A DNA stretch of 64,000 bases. Origin: Rheinheimera sp. SA_1. Lineage in GTDB: Bacteria; Pseudomonadota; Gammaproteobacteria; Enterobacterales; Alteromonadaceae. Both the position numbers and the translations under genes were made by a program. The notes under the pieces are model-generated. The model ran no database searches and was not told the origin of the DNA. It worked only from the letters and a program-made list of their open reading frames with translations. The stretch covers positions 310,001 through 374,000 of the forward strand of contig NZ_LXWK01000016.1 in NCBI RefSeq assembly GCF_001669775.1, written 5' to 3'. This document shows, piece by piece, positions 41,520-51,000 of the stretch. Numbering within the stretch: the stretch's first letter is position 1; each line of letters opens with the position of its first letter.

Positions 41520-43823
41520 TTAACTCTTCAGTGCCATTCCTTCCAGTTCACCTGGCTTAAAACTATCGACGCTAATCGCGTCAAAGCGCAGTGCGTTCAT
41601 TTCGTCCAACTGCTTAGCTTCGCTGTCGGTTAATACTTGCAGTTCCAGTGCTTTGGCGATTGTTTGCTGCAGTGGTAACTTGCGGGCAATTTTGCCTTCT
41701 TTTTGCGCAGCGAAAATTTTCTTCATCAGTGGCTGTGCATTGTGCACGGCGACAAAGGCTTGTTCCATTAAACCTGTAGGATCGTCTTTGCCTTCACCGA
41801 TATAACACAAATGCGTTAAACGGTCGCGGATCACGCTTGGCTTTAACAAGGCATCTGAAATTTGCATCGACACATCATCGTCCGGCATCTGGTAACCAAT
41901 ACCAAACGGGAACACCAGCGTTTTTAGCAGACCCGCAACAAAGCGGTTCGGGAAGTTGCTGAAGAAACCGGCAAAAGCACGGCCAATTTCATACAAATTG
42001 CGTTGCACGCTGTAATGCACGAATGGTAAATCTGCCACCTGACGGCCATTATCTTCATAAAACTTCAGCACGGCAGAAGCGATATAAAGATGACTTAACA
42101 CGTCACCTAACCTTGCCGACAACATTTCTTTGCGTTTTAAATCACCACCCAACATCAGCATGGAAAAGTCCGCGCTTAATGCTAAGGCTTTACTCATCCG
42201 GCTTAATTGTTTGTAGTATTTGGCTGTTTCGCCGCCCACCGGTGAGCCGTTAAAGGCGCCGACAGTTAAGCCCTGAAACAACGCGCCAAAGGTATTACCG
42301 AGCGCAAAACCTACGTGTTTTAATAGCAACTCGTCAAACTGCAGCAAACCAGCCTGTACATCCGGATTGGCAGCGGCTTCTAATTCTTTTAATACGTATG
42401 GATGGCAACGGGTGGCACCCTGACCAAAAATCATCAGGTTCCGGGTTAGAATGTTGGCGCCTTCCACCGTAATAGAAATCGGAACGCCCATATAGCCATG
42501 CGCCAGATAGTTTTTCGGACCACATTGAATGGCACGGCCGGCATGAATATCAAACGAGTCATTCAGTAAGGTACGCGACATTTCCGTCATGTGATATTTG
42601 GCAATGGCAGTCACGACTGATGGGCTGAGATTTAAGTCAATCGCGCCAGCGGTCATCACCCGCATCGCTTCCAGGCTATAGGTTAAACCACCGATGCGGC
42701 CCAACGATTCCTGAACCCCTTCAAATTTACCAATCGACATGCCGAACTGCTGACGCACATAAGCATAAGCGCCAGTCATCCGCGTGGCTAAATGGCCGGT
42801 AGCAGTGCCAAGCGCTGGCAGCGAAATACCACGGCCTGCCGATAAACATTCCACCAGCATCCGCCAACCACGACCAGCAAACGACGGTCCACCGATGATC
42901 CAATCCAGCGGAATAAACACATCTTCACCGTAGGTAGTACCGTTCATAAACGCCATATTCATTGGGAAATGACGGTCACCAATCTGCACGCCTGGGTGTG
43001 AAGTTGGGATCAAAGCACAAGTGATCCCCAGCTCTTCTTTGTCACCCATCAGTTTATCCGGATCCGACAGTTTAAACGCCAGACCCAGTACAGTGGCAAC
43101 TGGTGCCAAAGTGATATAACGTTTGTCCCAGTTCAGCCGGATGCCTAATACTTCGTTACCTTCAAACAAACCTTTGCAAACCACGCCGGTATCCGGAATA
43201 CCACCAGCGTCAGAACCTGCTTCCGGGCCAGTTAAAGCAAAACATGGCACTTCAGTACCAGCCGCCAAGCCTGGTAACCAACGATCTTTTTGCTCCTGAG
43301 TACCGTAATGCATCAACAATTCGCCAGGGCCTAACGAGTTAGGTACCATCACGGTAACAGCGGCAGTTAAGCTACGGGTCGCGATACGGGAAACGATGGT
43401 TGAGTTGGCAATGGCAGAAAATTCACGACCGCCAAACGACTTTGGAATAATCATCGCGAAAAAGCCATTGCCTTTGATGTAATCCCAAACTGGTTGCGGT
43501 AAGTCGCGGGTTTCATTGACTATTTTATAGTCGTCGAGCATTTTTAACAGCGTTTCGACTTCGTTGTCTAAAAACGCCTGCTCTTCGGCTGACAATTGTG
43601 GTTTTGGAATGGCATGCAATTTCGCCCAGTCCGGGTTGCCTTTGAATAAATCGCCATCCCACCACACATCGCCTGCTTCCATCGCTTCACGCTCAGTGTC
43701 TGACAGCGGTGGCAGAATTTTCTTAAAGATGCCAAAAATTGGTTTGGTCACCAGGTTGCGCCGGATATCCGGCACCGCCAGGATGACCACCACAGCGATG
43801 ACCAGTAAAAATAAAATAAACAT
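41520..43823 (-). CDS. fadE: Acyl-CoA dehydrogenase FadE
   Basis: A 767-aa FAD-dependent acyl-CoA dehydrogenase performing the first step of fatty-acid beta-oxidation; E. coli FadE has 814 aa. There is an N-terminal membrane helix (MFILFLLVIAVVVILAV), so it is probably bound to the inner membrane. GNGFFAMIIPKSFGGREFSA, PCFALTGPEAGSDAGGIPD and TYGEDVFIPLDWIIGGPSFA are family motifs, as are QFGMSIGKFEGVQESLGRIG and NILTRNLMIFGQGATRCHPY. The last 250 residues are the extra FadE C-terminal region. The PsrA-like regulator lies 95 bp upstream on the same strand, which fits transcriptional control by fatty acids. Confidence 0.95.
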   Translation of the reverse strand: MFILFLLVIAVVVILAVPDIRRNLVTKPIFGIFKKILPPLSDTEREAMEAGDVWWDGDLFKGNPDWAKLHAIPKPQLSAEEQAFLDNEVETLLKMLDDYKIVNETRDLPQPVWDYIKGNGFFAMIIPKSFGGREFSAIANSTIVSRIATRSLTAAVTVMVPNSLGPGELLMHYGTQEQKDRWLPGLAAGTEVPCFALTGPEAGSDAGGIPDTGVVCKGLFEGNEVLGIRLNWDKRYITLAPVATVLGLAFKLSDPDKLMGDKEELGITCALIPTSHPGVQIGDRHFPMNMAFMNGTTYGEDVFIPLDWIIGGPSFAGRGWRMLVECLSAGRGISLPALGTATGHLATRMTGAYAYVRQQFGMSIGKFEGVQESLGRIGGLTYSLEAMRVMTAGAIDLNLSPSVVTAIAKYHMTEMSRTLLNDSFDIHAGRAIQCGPKNYLAHGYMGVPISITVEGANILTRNLMIFGQGATRCHPYVLKELEAAANPDVQAGLLQFDELLLKHVGFALGNTFGALFQGLTVGAFNGSPVGGETAKYYKQLSRMSKALALSADFSMLMLGGDLKRKEMLSARLGDVLSHLYIASAVLKFYEDNGRQVADLPFVHYSVQRNLYEIGRAFAGFFSNFPNRFVAGLLKTLVFPFGIGYQMPDDDVSMQISDALLKPSVIRDRLTHLCYIGEGKDDPTGLMEQAFVAVHNAQPLMKKIFAAQKEGKIARKLPLQQTIAKALELQVLTDSEAKQLDEMNALRFDAISVDSFKPGELEGMALKS

Positions 43824-43869
43824 AAGGTTGGTCCTTTTTCAGAGATTACAGTCAGACAAGCAATAATTT

Positions 43870-43903
43870 ATATACCCGTCATCCCTGAAGATTTGGGGTA
43901 TAT
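43870..43903. repeat. Remnant of the dispersed palindromic element, copy 3
   Basis: ATATACCCGTCATCCCTGAA, then GATTTGGGGTATAT. This is the left end of the element seen at 10220 and 38395 joined directly to its right terminus GGGTATAT, with the middle missing. It lies between the regulator stop and the fadE start. Confidence 0.65.
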
Positions 43904-43918
43904 GTGAACAACAACGGA

Positions 43919-44563
43919 TTAATTCGTTGTTGTTATAGGTGCAGCAATCCCGGCCGCGAGATAAGGGATCAATCTTTTGATCACCCCATCAATCTCCACA
44001 ATTTCATTAAAATCAGCGGCGGCGATATCTTTCAGTGCTTCGTTTGACGCCATGGTAAAGACGATGGTGCCAAGTGAAAAATGCAACCGCCAGAAGATTT
44101 CACTGGCTGGCAGCGCCGGACAACTTTGCTGTACCAACAGCACAAATTTATCCAGCGTCCGGCCATAATGATGATTAAAAAACCAGCGCAAGTGCCCTTG
44201 CACATCGGTATAACCACGGCCTAACAGCTGTAAAAACAACGTAGTACCGCGGTTTTGTATTTTGTTAAGTTCGAGCAAAGGGATCACAAACACCGACAAC
44301 ACGTTACTGAGTTCGTTGTGTTGCTGTGACGCCAATAACCGGGTGAATTCCTGATCCAGCCTTGGCATCAACAGCGACAAATACCGCTGCAGCACCGCCT
44401 GGATCAGTTCTTTTTTAGAACCGAAATGATAATTGACCGACGCCAGATTCACTTCCGCCATACTGGTAATTTGCCGTAACGAGGTAGCAGAAAAACCAGT
44501 TTCGGCGAATAAACGCTCAGCGGCATCCAGAATTTTTTGTTGGGTATTTTGTTTACTGGTCAT
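43919..44563 (-). CDS. psrA: TetR-family fatty-acid regulator, PsrA-like
   Basis: A 214-aa TetR-type repressor. The helix-turn-helix is in residues about 10-55: QKILDAAERLFAETGFSATS, then LRQITSMAEVNLASVNYHFG, then SKKELIQAVLQRYLSLLMPR. Both this and the ligand-binding half (GRGYTDVQGHLRWFFNHHYG, SEIFWRLHFSLGTIVFTMAS) closely follow Pseudomonas PsrA, which is released from DNA by long-chain fatty acids. fadE directly downstream supports this. The frame also allows a GTG start at 44575 (MPTD lead); neither has a good ribosome-binding site and I prefer ATG 44563. A PsrA-like palindrome precedes the gene, indicating autoregulation. Confidence 0.85.
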   Translation of the reverse strand: MTSKQNTQQKILDAAERLFAETGFSATSLRQITSMAEVNLASVNYHFGSKKELIQAVLQRYLSLLMPRLDQEFTRLLASQQHNELSNVLSVFVIPLLELNKIQNRGTTLFLQLLGRGYTDVQGHLRWFFNHHYGRTLDKFVLLVQQSCPALPASEIFWRLHFSLGTIVFTMASNEALKDIAAADFNEIVEIDGVIKRLIPYLAAGIAAPITTTN

Positions 44564-44576
44564 ATCAGTCGGCACA

Positions 44577-44607
44577 TTTAAACAAGTGTTTGAAATGTAC
44601 GTTTGAA
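44577..44607. promoter_or_regulatory. Putative PsrA operator
   Basis: TTTAAACAAGTGTTTGAAA (44577-44595) is a near-palindrome of the PsrA type (CAAAC-N-GTTTG), and an additional half-site GTTTGAA lies at 44601-44607. It is just before the start of the PsrA-like gene. Between it and the promoter at 44773 the region (44608-44772) shows no gene. Confidence 0.55.
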
Positions 44608-44772
44608 TCTAACTGAAGTCAATATAGCTCAGTAAAATTGCCGCGGAAATTCCACCTGTTGTTTTTTGGAAAGTAATCGCTGTGCGCGCCGTATTTAACA
44701 ATAACGGACCACGAAAACATAAACATAAATCTGATTAAAATCAGACAGCTAAAACACCTTAGAAAAATTCAC

Positions 44773-44801
44773 TTGACAACCTAAAGTAAAACAGACAATT
44801 T
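44773..44801 (+). promoter_or_regulatory. Sigma-70 promoter of the leader/TonB receptor transcript
   Basis: TTGACA at 44773-44778 and CAATTT at 44796-44801 are separated by 17 bases. Transcription would begin near 44808, about 75 bases before the ribosome-binding site of the 24-codon leader and about 410 bases before the receptor start. Confidence 0.6.
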
Positions 44802-44891
44802 TGCGTAGTGTCTTACAGCCAAATATTCTGCTGGCGGACAACAATCCCCAACCTGCGATTTAACTGAAAAAACTGTCATAAGGAGAAGAAG

Positions 44892-44966
44892 ATGCAAAAG
44901 CTTGCTGCCAACCTTAGCTCTTATTATTACTCTCCTTATTACCTGTCCGAGTGGTTTAATAATTAG
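44892..44966 (+). CDS. 24-aa Tyr-rich candidate leader peptide
   Basis: ATG at 44892 is preceded by AAGGAGAAGAAG, one of the best ribosome-binding sites in the window. The frame encodes 24 residues with the core SSYYYSPYYLSEWFNN and stops at TAG 44964-44966. Five Tyr fall within seven codons (TAT TAT TAC TCT CCT TAT TAC), plus one Trp and one Phe shortly after. A stable hairpin starts six bases after the stop, and the TonB receptor starts 254 bases later. This is the layout of an amino-acid-responsive leader (as in pheA or trp), but coupled to an outer-membrane receptor. Alternatives are a small functional peptide or a chance frame. No family is recognised. Confidence 0.5.
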   Translation: MQKLAANLSSYYYSPYYLSEWFNN

Positions 44967-44972
44967 CCACCC

Positions 44973-44993
44973 CCCTTTGCCTGATGCAGAGGG
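44973..44993 (+). promoter_or_regulatory. Hairpin immediately after the leader peptide
   Basis: CCCTTTGC (44973-44980) pairs with GCAGAGGG (44986-44993) through eight pairs, one of them G-U, with loop CTGAT. No T-tract follows, so by itself it is not a terminator; a ribosome stalled in the leader could alter it. The 227 bases from 44994 to 45220 are a long untranslated stretch with a TTTTTTT run near 45083 and no clear strong terminator stem. Confidence 0.5.
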
Positions 44994-45220
44994 TTCTGGA
45001 AATTTAACTTCCATCAACATCCTTGCTCAACGCCTGATTTGTTTGCGCAGCTGATTTCTTTGCGTAAATGGCGTGTGTGCTGTTTTTTTGCGATCACCCT
45101 GAGCGTGTCAACTTAGGATCCAAAAAAACGCTGGATATTGCTCCCTCTGCGTCTTATTCGATTGTTTGCTAAATCACCCAAGATTGCCGAAAAGGCAACG
45201 AATAAGTCCTGAGGAATGTT

Positions 45221-47854
45221 ATGAAATTTGCAAAAATGAAGCACAAGCCTGATCTACACAATAAGCAATACAACACGTTATTTGCAGCAACATTGTTAGC
45301 TATGGCTGGTATACAACCGGTTCATGCCCAACAAACTGCACCAACCGAAGAAGAGCTAAAAGCCAAAAGTATCGAAAAAATTGAAGTCACCGGCTCACGC
45401 TTAAAAGGCGTGGACATGGAAGGAGCCAACCCGCTGCAGGTGTTCACCAAAGACGACCTGATCAAAAAAGGCTACGACAGTGTGTCGTCTTTTTTGAAAG
45501 ATTTACCGCAAGCCTCCAGTGCCGGTACTTTTACCGACAATGGTAACGTCGCAGGTTCCGACGGCACGCCCCCTGGTGCAGCTGGTGTTAGTTTGCGCGG
45601 CCTCGGTTCAAGCTCAACGCTGGTACTGGTGAATGGTCGTCGGGTCGCCGTTGATTCGTTTTCCAATGGCTTTGACTCGTTCGTCAACGTCAATGCCATC
45701 CCAATGTCAGCGATTGAACGGGTGGAAGTATTAACTGACGGCGCATCGTCGGTGTATGGCTCTGATGCGATCGCCGGTGTAATTAACTTTATTTTGCGTA
45801 AAGATTTCGAAGGTCATGAATTGTCAGCCATGTACGGTGATGATACCGCTGACAGCGATTTTGGTCGCACCAACCTTACCTATGCCGGTGGTTTTGCCAC
45901 AGAAAACAGCAATACAACGCTGGTGGTCGATTACTATGATCGTGAAAAACTGATGAACAGCGACCGCCCAATTGACGTCACTTTTAAATCATCGACCCGG
46001 GTGACCATTGATGGCAAAGATTTCGCAGAGCCATGGTGCGGCAGCAACAAGAGCAACGGCGGCACCCGCTGTCAGTACGACTATGTCATTGAACGCGCTA
46101 TACAGCCCGATACCAAAAACGTTGGCGCCACCCTGAACCACATCTACCGCATGGGCAATAACAAAGAGTTTTTTGCCGAAGCGATGTACCAGGCCAATAC
46201 CGGCGGCGCTTATGATTCTGCCGGGTCATTTGACTACACCTTAAACGGCAACTTTGCGACCATTCCGGCATGGGCTAAAGCAGAAGATGCCAAAAACGGC
46301 ACCATCAATAATATCCGCGTTCGTTCACGTTATCCGGAAATCCGCACACAGGAATACGATGCGACCAGTTTTCGCCTCTTAGCGGGACTTCGCGGTGAAC
46401 TAAATGACTGGGCGTGGGAAACTGCGGCAACTGTCGGTAAATCCGAAAACGAAGTGATTCACACCTCTGGCTATTTCAGCGTCGATCGGATGCGCGCGGC
46501 AGCGCTCAACGGCACCTTTAATCCGTTTAACTTAGGAAGGGATACCAGTGCGTCGGTCGTTGCTGGGTTACGTGAAGCCGCACCACGGGTTGGCGAATCA
46601 GACGTGTTCTCCTGGGATTTTAATATTGCCGGGGATCTTTACGATTTAGACAACGGATCCATTAAAGCAGTATTTGGTGGTGAATATCGCAGTGAAGATA
46701 TATTCGACCGCCCTGCTCTGATCGCCCAAAGTGGCGGTGTGACCACCTTAGGCGCCAGTGATGCTGCTGCAGATCGTACCCAATACGCATTTTATGGTGA
46801 ATTTAATATTCCATTGTCTGAAAAACTCGACGCTATTACCGCCATCCGCTATGACCACTACAGCGATTTTGGTGGTGATGCCAATCCGAAAGTGTCACTG
46901 CGCTACCGCGCAACAGATGATTTGATTTTACGCGCCAGCTGGAGTACCGGTTTTCGTGCTCCATCATTATCAGAACTTGGTGCTGGCACGTCTTTAGGTT
47001 CGAATTATATCGATTGTGGTGCCGGAACGCCGTTTGGCGCTTTGTGTGGTGAGTTTGGCAACCCAACCGGTGAGTTGGAATATGATCAGGAAACTTTAGG
47101 TAACAAAGGTCTGGACGCTGAAAATTCTGAAGCGATGAACATCGGTTTATCCTGGAACTTGACCAACGATTTAAATATGACCGTCGATTACTGGCGTTAC
47201 GAACACACCGATATTGTCGATGTTGATGCCAACACCACACTCAAAGCCTGTATTGATGGTTCAGCGCCAAAAGTCACTTCAGAAGCTGCTTTAGGTGGCG
47301 CTTTTGGTTGTGTCATGGATGCAGGTAACGACTTAGTGTTCTTACGCACCGGCTTCTTTAACGTCGGCGCACAGGAAACGGATGGTGTTGATATCAAAAT
47401 CGACTATAAGTTCAATACAGGCTTTGGCGACTTTAAACCTTACTTCGCTGCAACCCGCACCTTAAGTTACGAGCGTCAATTAACCAAAGACGATCCGGCC
47501 GAAGATTTGCTTGGTAAACTCAGTGGTGCCAGCGAAATCGCCCGTCCGGAATTTGTCGCCGATTCAGGTCTGGACTGGTCACTTAACGACTGGAATGCCA
47601 GTTTGTCCGCGCACTACACCAGTTCGTTGGGCGATGGTGATTTCAAATTTGATAACGACACCGTCGACAGTTGGCTGACTTTAAGCGCCAGCTTGGGGTA
47701 TCACTTCAACGACAACAACAAAGTGCAATTTACCGTGCGCAATCTGACCGATAAAGAGCCGCCATACGCCTCCTCGCCAACCAATGGCTACGCCAGTTCA
47801 GTGCATGATTGGCTGGGTCGCGTCTGGACTTTACGCTACACCTACAAGTTTTAA
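45221..47854 (+). CDS. TonB-dependent receptor (next to secreted protease)
   Basis: An 877-aa outer-membrane receptor. The signal peptide ends at VHA (about residue 36). The plug (about 50-175) has IEKIEVTGSRLKGVDMEGAN, FLKDLPQASSAGTF, GAAGVSLRGLGSSSTLVLVN, and VEVLTDGASSVYGSDAIAGV. The rest is a beta-barrel ending in LGRVWTLRYTYKF, with the C-terminal Phe used for outer-membrane insertion. This receptor type often lies next to secreted proteases and takes up peptides in marine gammaproteobacteria; the convergent S8 protease supports that, but the ligand is inferred. AGGAAT precedes the ATG. A long 5' untranslated region with a Tyr-rich leader lies upstream. Confidence 0.92.
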   Translation: MKFAKMKHKPDLHNKQYNTLFAATLLAMAGIQPVHAQQTAPTEEELKAKSIEKIEVTGSRLKGVDMEGANPLQVFTKDDLIKKGYDSVSSFLKDLPQASSAGTFTDNGNVAGSDGTPPGAAGVSLRGLGSSSTLVLVNGRRVAVDSFSNGFDSFVNVNAIPMSAIERVEVLTDGASSVYGSDAIAGVINFILRKDFEGHELSAMYGDDTADSDFGRTNLTYAGGFATENSNTTLVVDYYDREKLMNSDRPIDVTFKSSTRVTIDGKDFAEPWCGSNKSNGGTRCQYDYVIERAIQPDTKNVGATLNHIYRMGNNKEFFAEAMYQANTGGAYDSAGSFDYTLNGNFATIPAWAKAEDAKNGTINNIRVRSRYPEIRTQEYDATSFRLLAGLRGELNDWAWETAATVGKSENEVIHTSGYFSVDRMRAAALNGTFNPFNLGRDTSASVVAGLREAAPRVGESDVFSWDFNIAGDLYDLDNGSIKAVFGGEYRSEDIFDRPALIAQSGGVTTLGASDAAADRTQYAFYGEFNIPLSEKLDAITAIRYDHYSDFGGDANPKVSLRYRATDDLILRASWSTGFRAPSLSELGAGTSLGSNYIDCGAGTPFGALCGEFGNPTGELEYDQETLGNKGLDAENSEAMNIGLSWNLTNDLNMTVDYWRYEHTDIVDVDANTTLKACIDGSAPKVTSEAALGGAFGCVMDAGNDLVFLRTGFFNVGAQETDGVDIKIDYKFNTGFGDFKPYFAATRTLSYERQLTKDDPAEDLLGKLSGASEIARPEFVADSGLDWSLNDWNASLSAHYTSSLGDGDFKFDNDTVDSWLTLSASLGYHFNDNNKVQFTVRNLTDKEPPYASSPTNGYASSVHDWLGRVWTLRYTYKF

Positions 47855-47880
47855 ACGTTCTGCCAAACCTGGAACTTTTG

Positions 47881-47904
47881 GGGCGCTATTGCGCCCTATT
47901 TTTT
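47881..47904 (+). terminator. Rho-independent terminator after the TonB receptor
   Basis: GGGCGC and GCGCCC flank a TATT loop, followed by TATTTTTT, 26 bases after the receptor stop. Confidence 0.88.
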
Positions 47905-47960
47905 GGAAGTACTGGCAACCACCACAGCAAAATTCATCATGATGATAGGATCCAAAGCAA

Positions 47961-47987
47961 AACAGCAGCCGAAGCTGCTGTTTTTTT
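47961..47987. terminator. Bidirectional terminator between receptor and protease
   Basis: AACAGCAGC pairs with GCTGCTGTT across CGAA, with T7 on the plus side and TTTTGCTTT on the minus side. It lies 16 bases downstream of the protease stop on the minus strand and probably ends that transcript. Confidence 0.85.
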
Positions 47988-48002
47988 CATGATGACCGAT
48001 GC

Positions 48003-51000
48003 TTAGTTTGCAGCAACGACAACAGGTTTTACGCGGGTAACTTCTGGTAACGGATCGTTGGTTTCGACACGTACCAAGGTAGTACCCTGCACTGAACCCG
48101 CAACGATATAACGGATAGCCGCCATATAACGTTTACCGGTTGCCAGACCTGACCAGCTCACCGCTGTGGTCGCTGAACCACCGATCGTCGCAGAACCTGG
48201 CAGCACCAGTTTGAAATTGCCGCCTTTATCAGCAGTAGTGACAGCCCAGGTTGACAAATTAAAGTCAGATTGGGTGCCACTTGCCAGACCATAACCACCT
48301 AAACAGACCTTATAGGTACCTGCTGCAGGCGTCATCAGCTGAACTTCTTCATCAGAACCGGCACGTAAGCTGGTTGCGACAACCGTATTAGCAGAATTCA
48401 TTAATACCATGTCAATGTCGTCCCCACCAGGCATGTTGTGACCGCTGGTTTCTGCATTATAAGTTGCTGCTTTTAATACCAGCGTATTTGCTGGAGCAAC
48501 AACCGTTTGCAACACTGTACCTTTAGCACCGCTTAAACAAGCTGTAGCTAACTGTGCAGAGGTCTCAATTGTACCTGGTGTCGCCTGACCGATGGTCAGA
48601 CTCTTCACAGTCGCAGCTTTTAAGCCGCCCACTTGCGAAGTCATGGCGCCAGCAAAACCAGTGCCAATGGTGTACAGAATGTTGCCTTTCACGTTTTCGC
48701 TATACAACGCACTTGCGGCAGCTAAACCAGTACCTTTAGCAGACACCGGAACACTCACAACTGTGGCACCGTCAGTCCATTTTAAGGAACCAAAAGCCCA
48801 GGTATTTAAAGCTGCACTGGTACGGGTTACCGTTGCAGTGAAGCTTGCTGATTGACCCGGAGCCAATGTCAGAGTTGATGGAACCACATCAATGCTAAAG
48901 CCTGGAATGCTGGATGATGCAGTGTAAGTCGCGGTACCAGTACCAACATGGGTCACGGTACGCGTTACGGTTGTTTTACCTAAAACGTTAGCCAACGTAA
49001 TAGAAGGCAGGTTCAGGTTCACATCAGAGATCTTACCCACTGCATTACAGGTTGACTGTGGGATGCTTGGCAAGCTGATGCTGCACAAATAGCGTGTATA
49101 ATCAACTGGCTGAATGTCATAAACCAGACCAGGTGCCGCTGCTTTGTTCGGTACTACATGACCAGCACCCTGAGCCCAAGGCAACTGACCTGCTGCCTGA
49201 CCTGGCTGCGCATCAGCAAAAGTCATACTACCCGTGGTCATCAGCGCAGATTTAATCATCGCCGGTGTCCAGTTCGGGTATTGTTGTTTTAACAATGCAC
49301 CCAAACCAGCAATATGCGGGCTTGACATCGAAGTGCCCTGCAGGAAATTCCAGGCAGCAGGTGCGGCTGCACCGTTTGCTACTTCATTACGCTGCGCTTC
49401 GTTCAGCGTCGGTGTATAACCCGCCAGGATTTCCACACCAGGTGCTGTTAAATCTGGTTTCAGGATATTTGGATAACCACGGTTTGGACCCCGTGATGAA
49501 AACGCGGCCATAACTGGCGCTGCAACAGTACCCTTTTTGGCAGCAAATTTGCTCATTGCCAGTGTGGCGGCAGGTTCAGCCGCTAAATAGGCTTTAACTG
49601 CATCAGTACTGACTTTGTCGATGTGCACTGCAGGAATGCCATGGTCAATCGACGTGATGGTGTTATTGGTTAACTGAACGTTACCAATCACGATACCAAT
49701 ACCACCGGTTTCTTTCACTGCCTGAGATTTATTCACTAACACATTGCTGCCGCGATCACAAACAACCACTTTGCCAGCAACTTTTAATGGGTCTAACAAG
49801 CTGACACCATCGGCACTACCGAAACATAAAGCTGCATTGGTCAGGTTTGCACCGTCTTTCGCCGCATCACGCGCCAGAATAAAAGTAGAAGCAGCTAAAG
49901 CTGCACCATTTAATGAGCCACCTTCATAAGAAGCACCGTTGCCGAGGATCACATTACCGGCGTTAAAACGGTCGTGCGTTGAAGCGCCTACCGTTGTTAA
50001 CCATGGGCCTAAGTGAGCAACCGCGTTGCCAGGACCACTGTTACCAGCAGATGCTGACACAAATACACCTGCATTCGTCGCGCCGAGGAAAGCAAGTTCC
50101 ACAGCATCATTGACGGAAGTCTGGCTACCGCTGATTGAATAGTTCAGTACATCGACACCGTCTTTTACGGCTTTTTCAATGGCTGCAACGTTATCACCGG
50201 TAAAACAGGAGTTTCTCGGCAGTAATACGTTAGCTGGATCCTGGTAGCTCCAACAGACTTTATAAGCTGCAATACGGGCACGTGGCGCGATACCTGAAGC
50301 TTTGCCCATAGCCACGCCATTCACATTTGACATGACATTGGCATTACCACCGGCAGTGGTCGCAGTGTGAGTACCGTGGCCACCATTATCACGTGGTGAT
50401 TGAAAATCTGACCAGTGCGGGGTATACAAACCTTGTGCTACCACTGAGCGATAGGTTGCATCAAAGAACTGTGCACCAATAAGTTTGTTATTACAGTGAT
50501 TTAAGCTGAAACCTTCGCCAGGCGAACATTCACCTTTCCATTTTGCCGGTGCAGGACCAAACACCTGAGTCGCGCCTAAATCAAAAGTCGGGACGCCATT
50601 GGCATCAACACGATCAGCAAAAGCTGGGTTCTCAGGAGAGACACCACTATCAATAATACCGATGATGATATCTTCACCAGCTGCACCCTGACCACCGGCT
50701 TTTGCCCAAATACCGTCTGCGGCGTCCAGGCTCAGGAAGGCTGGCGTATAGTTGGTCGTCAATTCATGCGGTTCATCAACCTGAATTTGCGCCACACTGC
50801 TGTTTTTCTTCAGCGCGCGAACTTCAGCGTCAGTCAGCATTGCAGTGAAACCGTTAAACACCAGATTAAACTGGTGAATAGCTTCCACTTCAGGCACGGC
50901 TGCTAATACATTTGAATGAACCTGATCTAGGTAACCCAGGTAATTTTGCACTGCAGAAGCATCCACATCGAGTTTCTGACCAGCTGCAGGTTTAGTGGCC

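Noticed and set aside
45061-45095. Possible intrinsic terminator in the receptor leader near the TTTTTTT run
   Set aside because: Only a four-pair CAGC/GCTG stem could be formed before the T-run, too weak to call a terminator.
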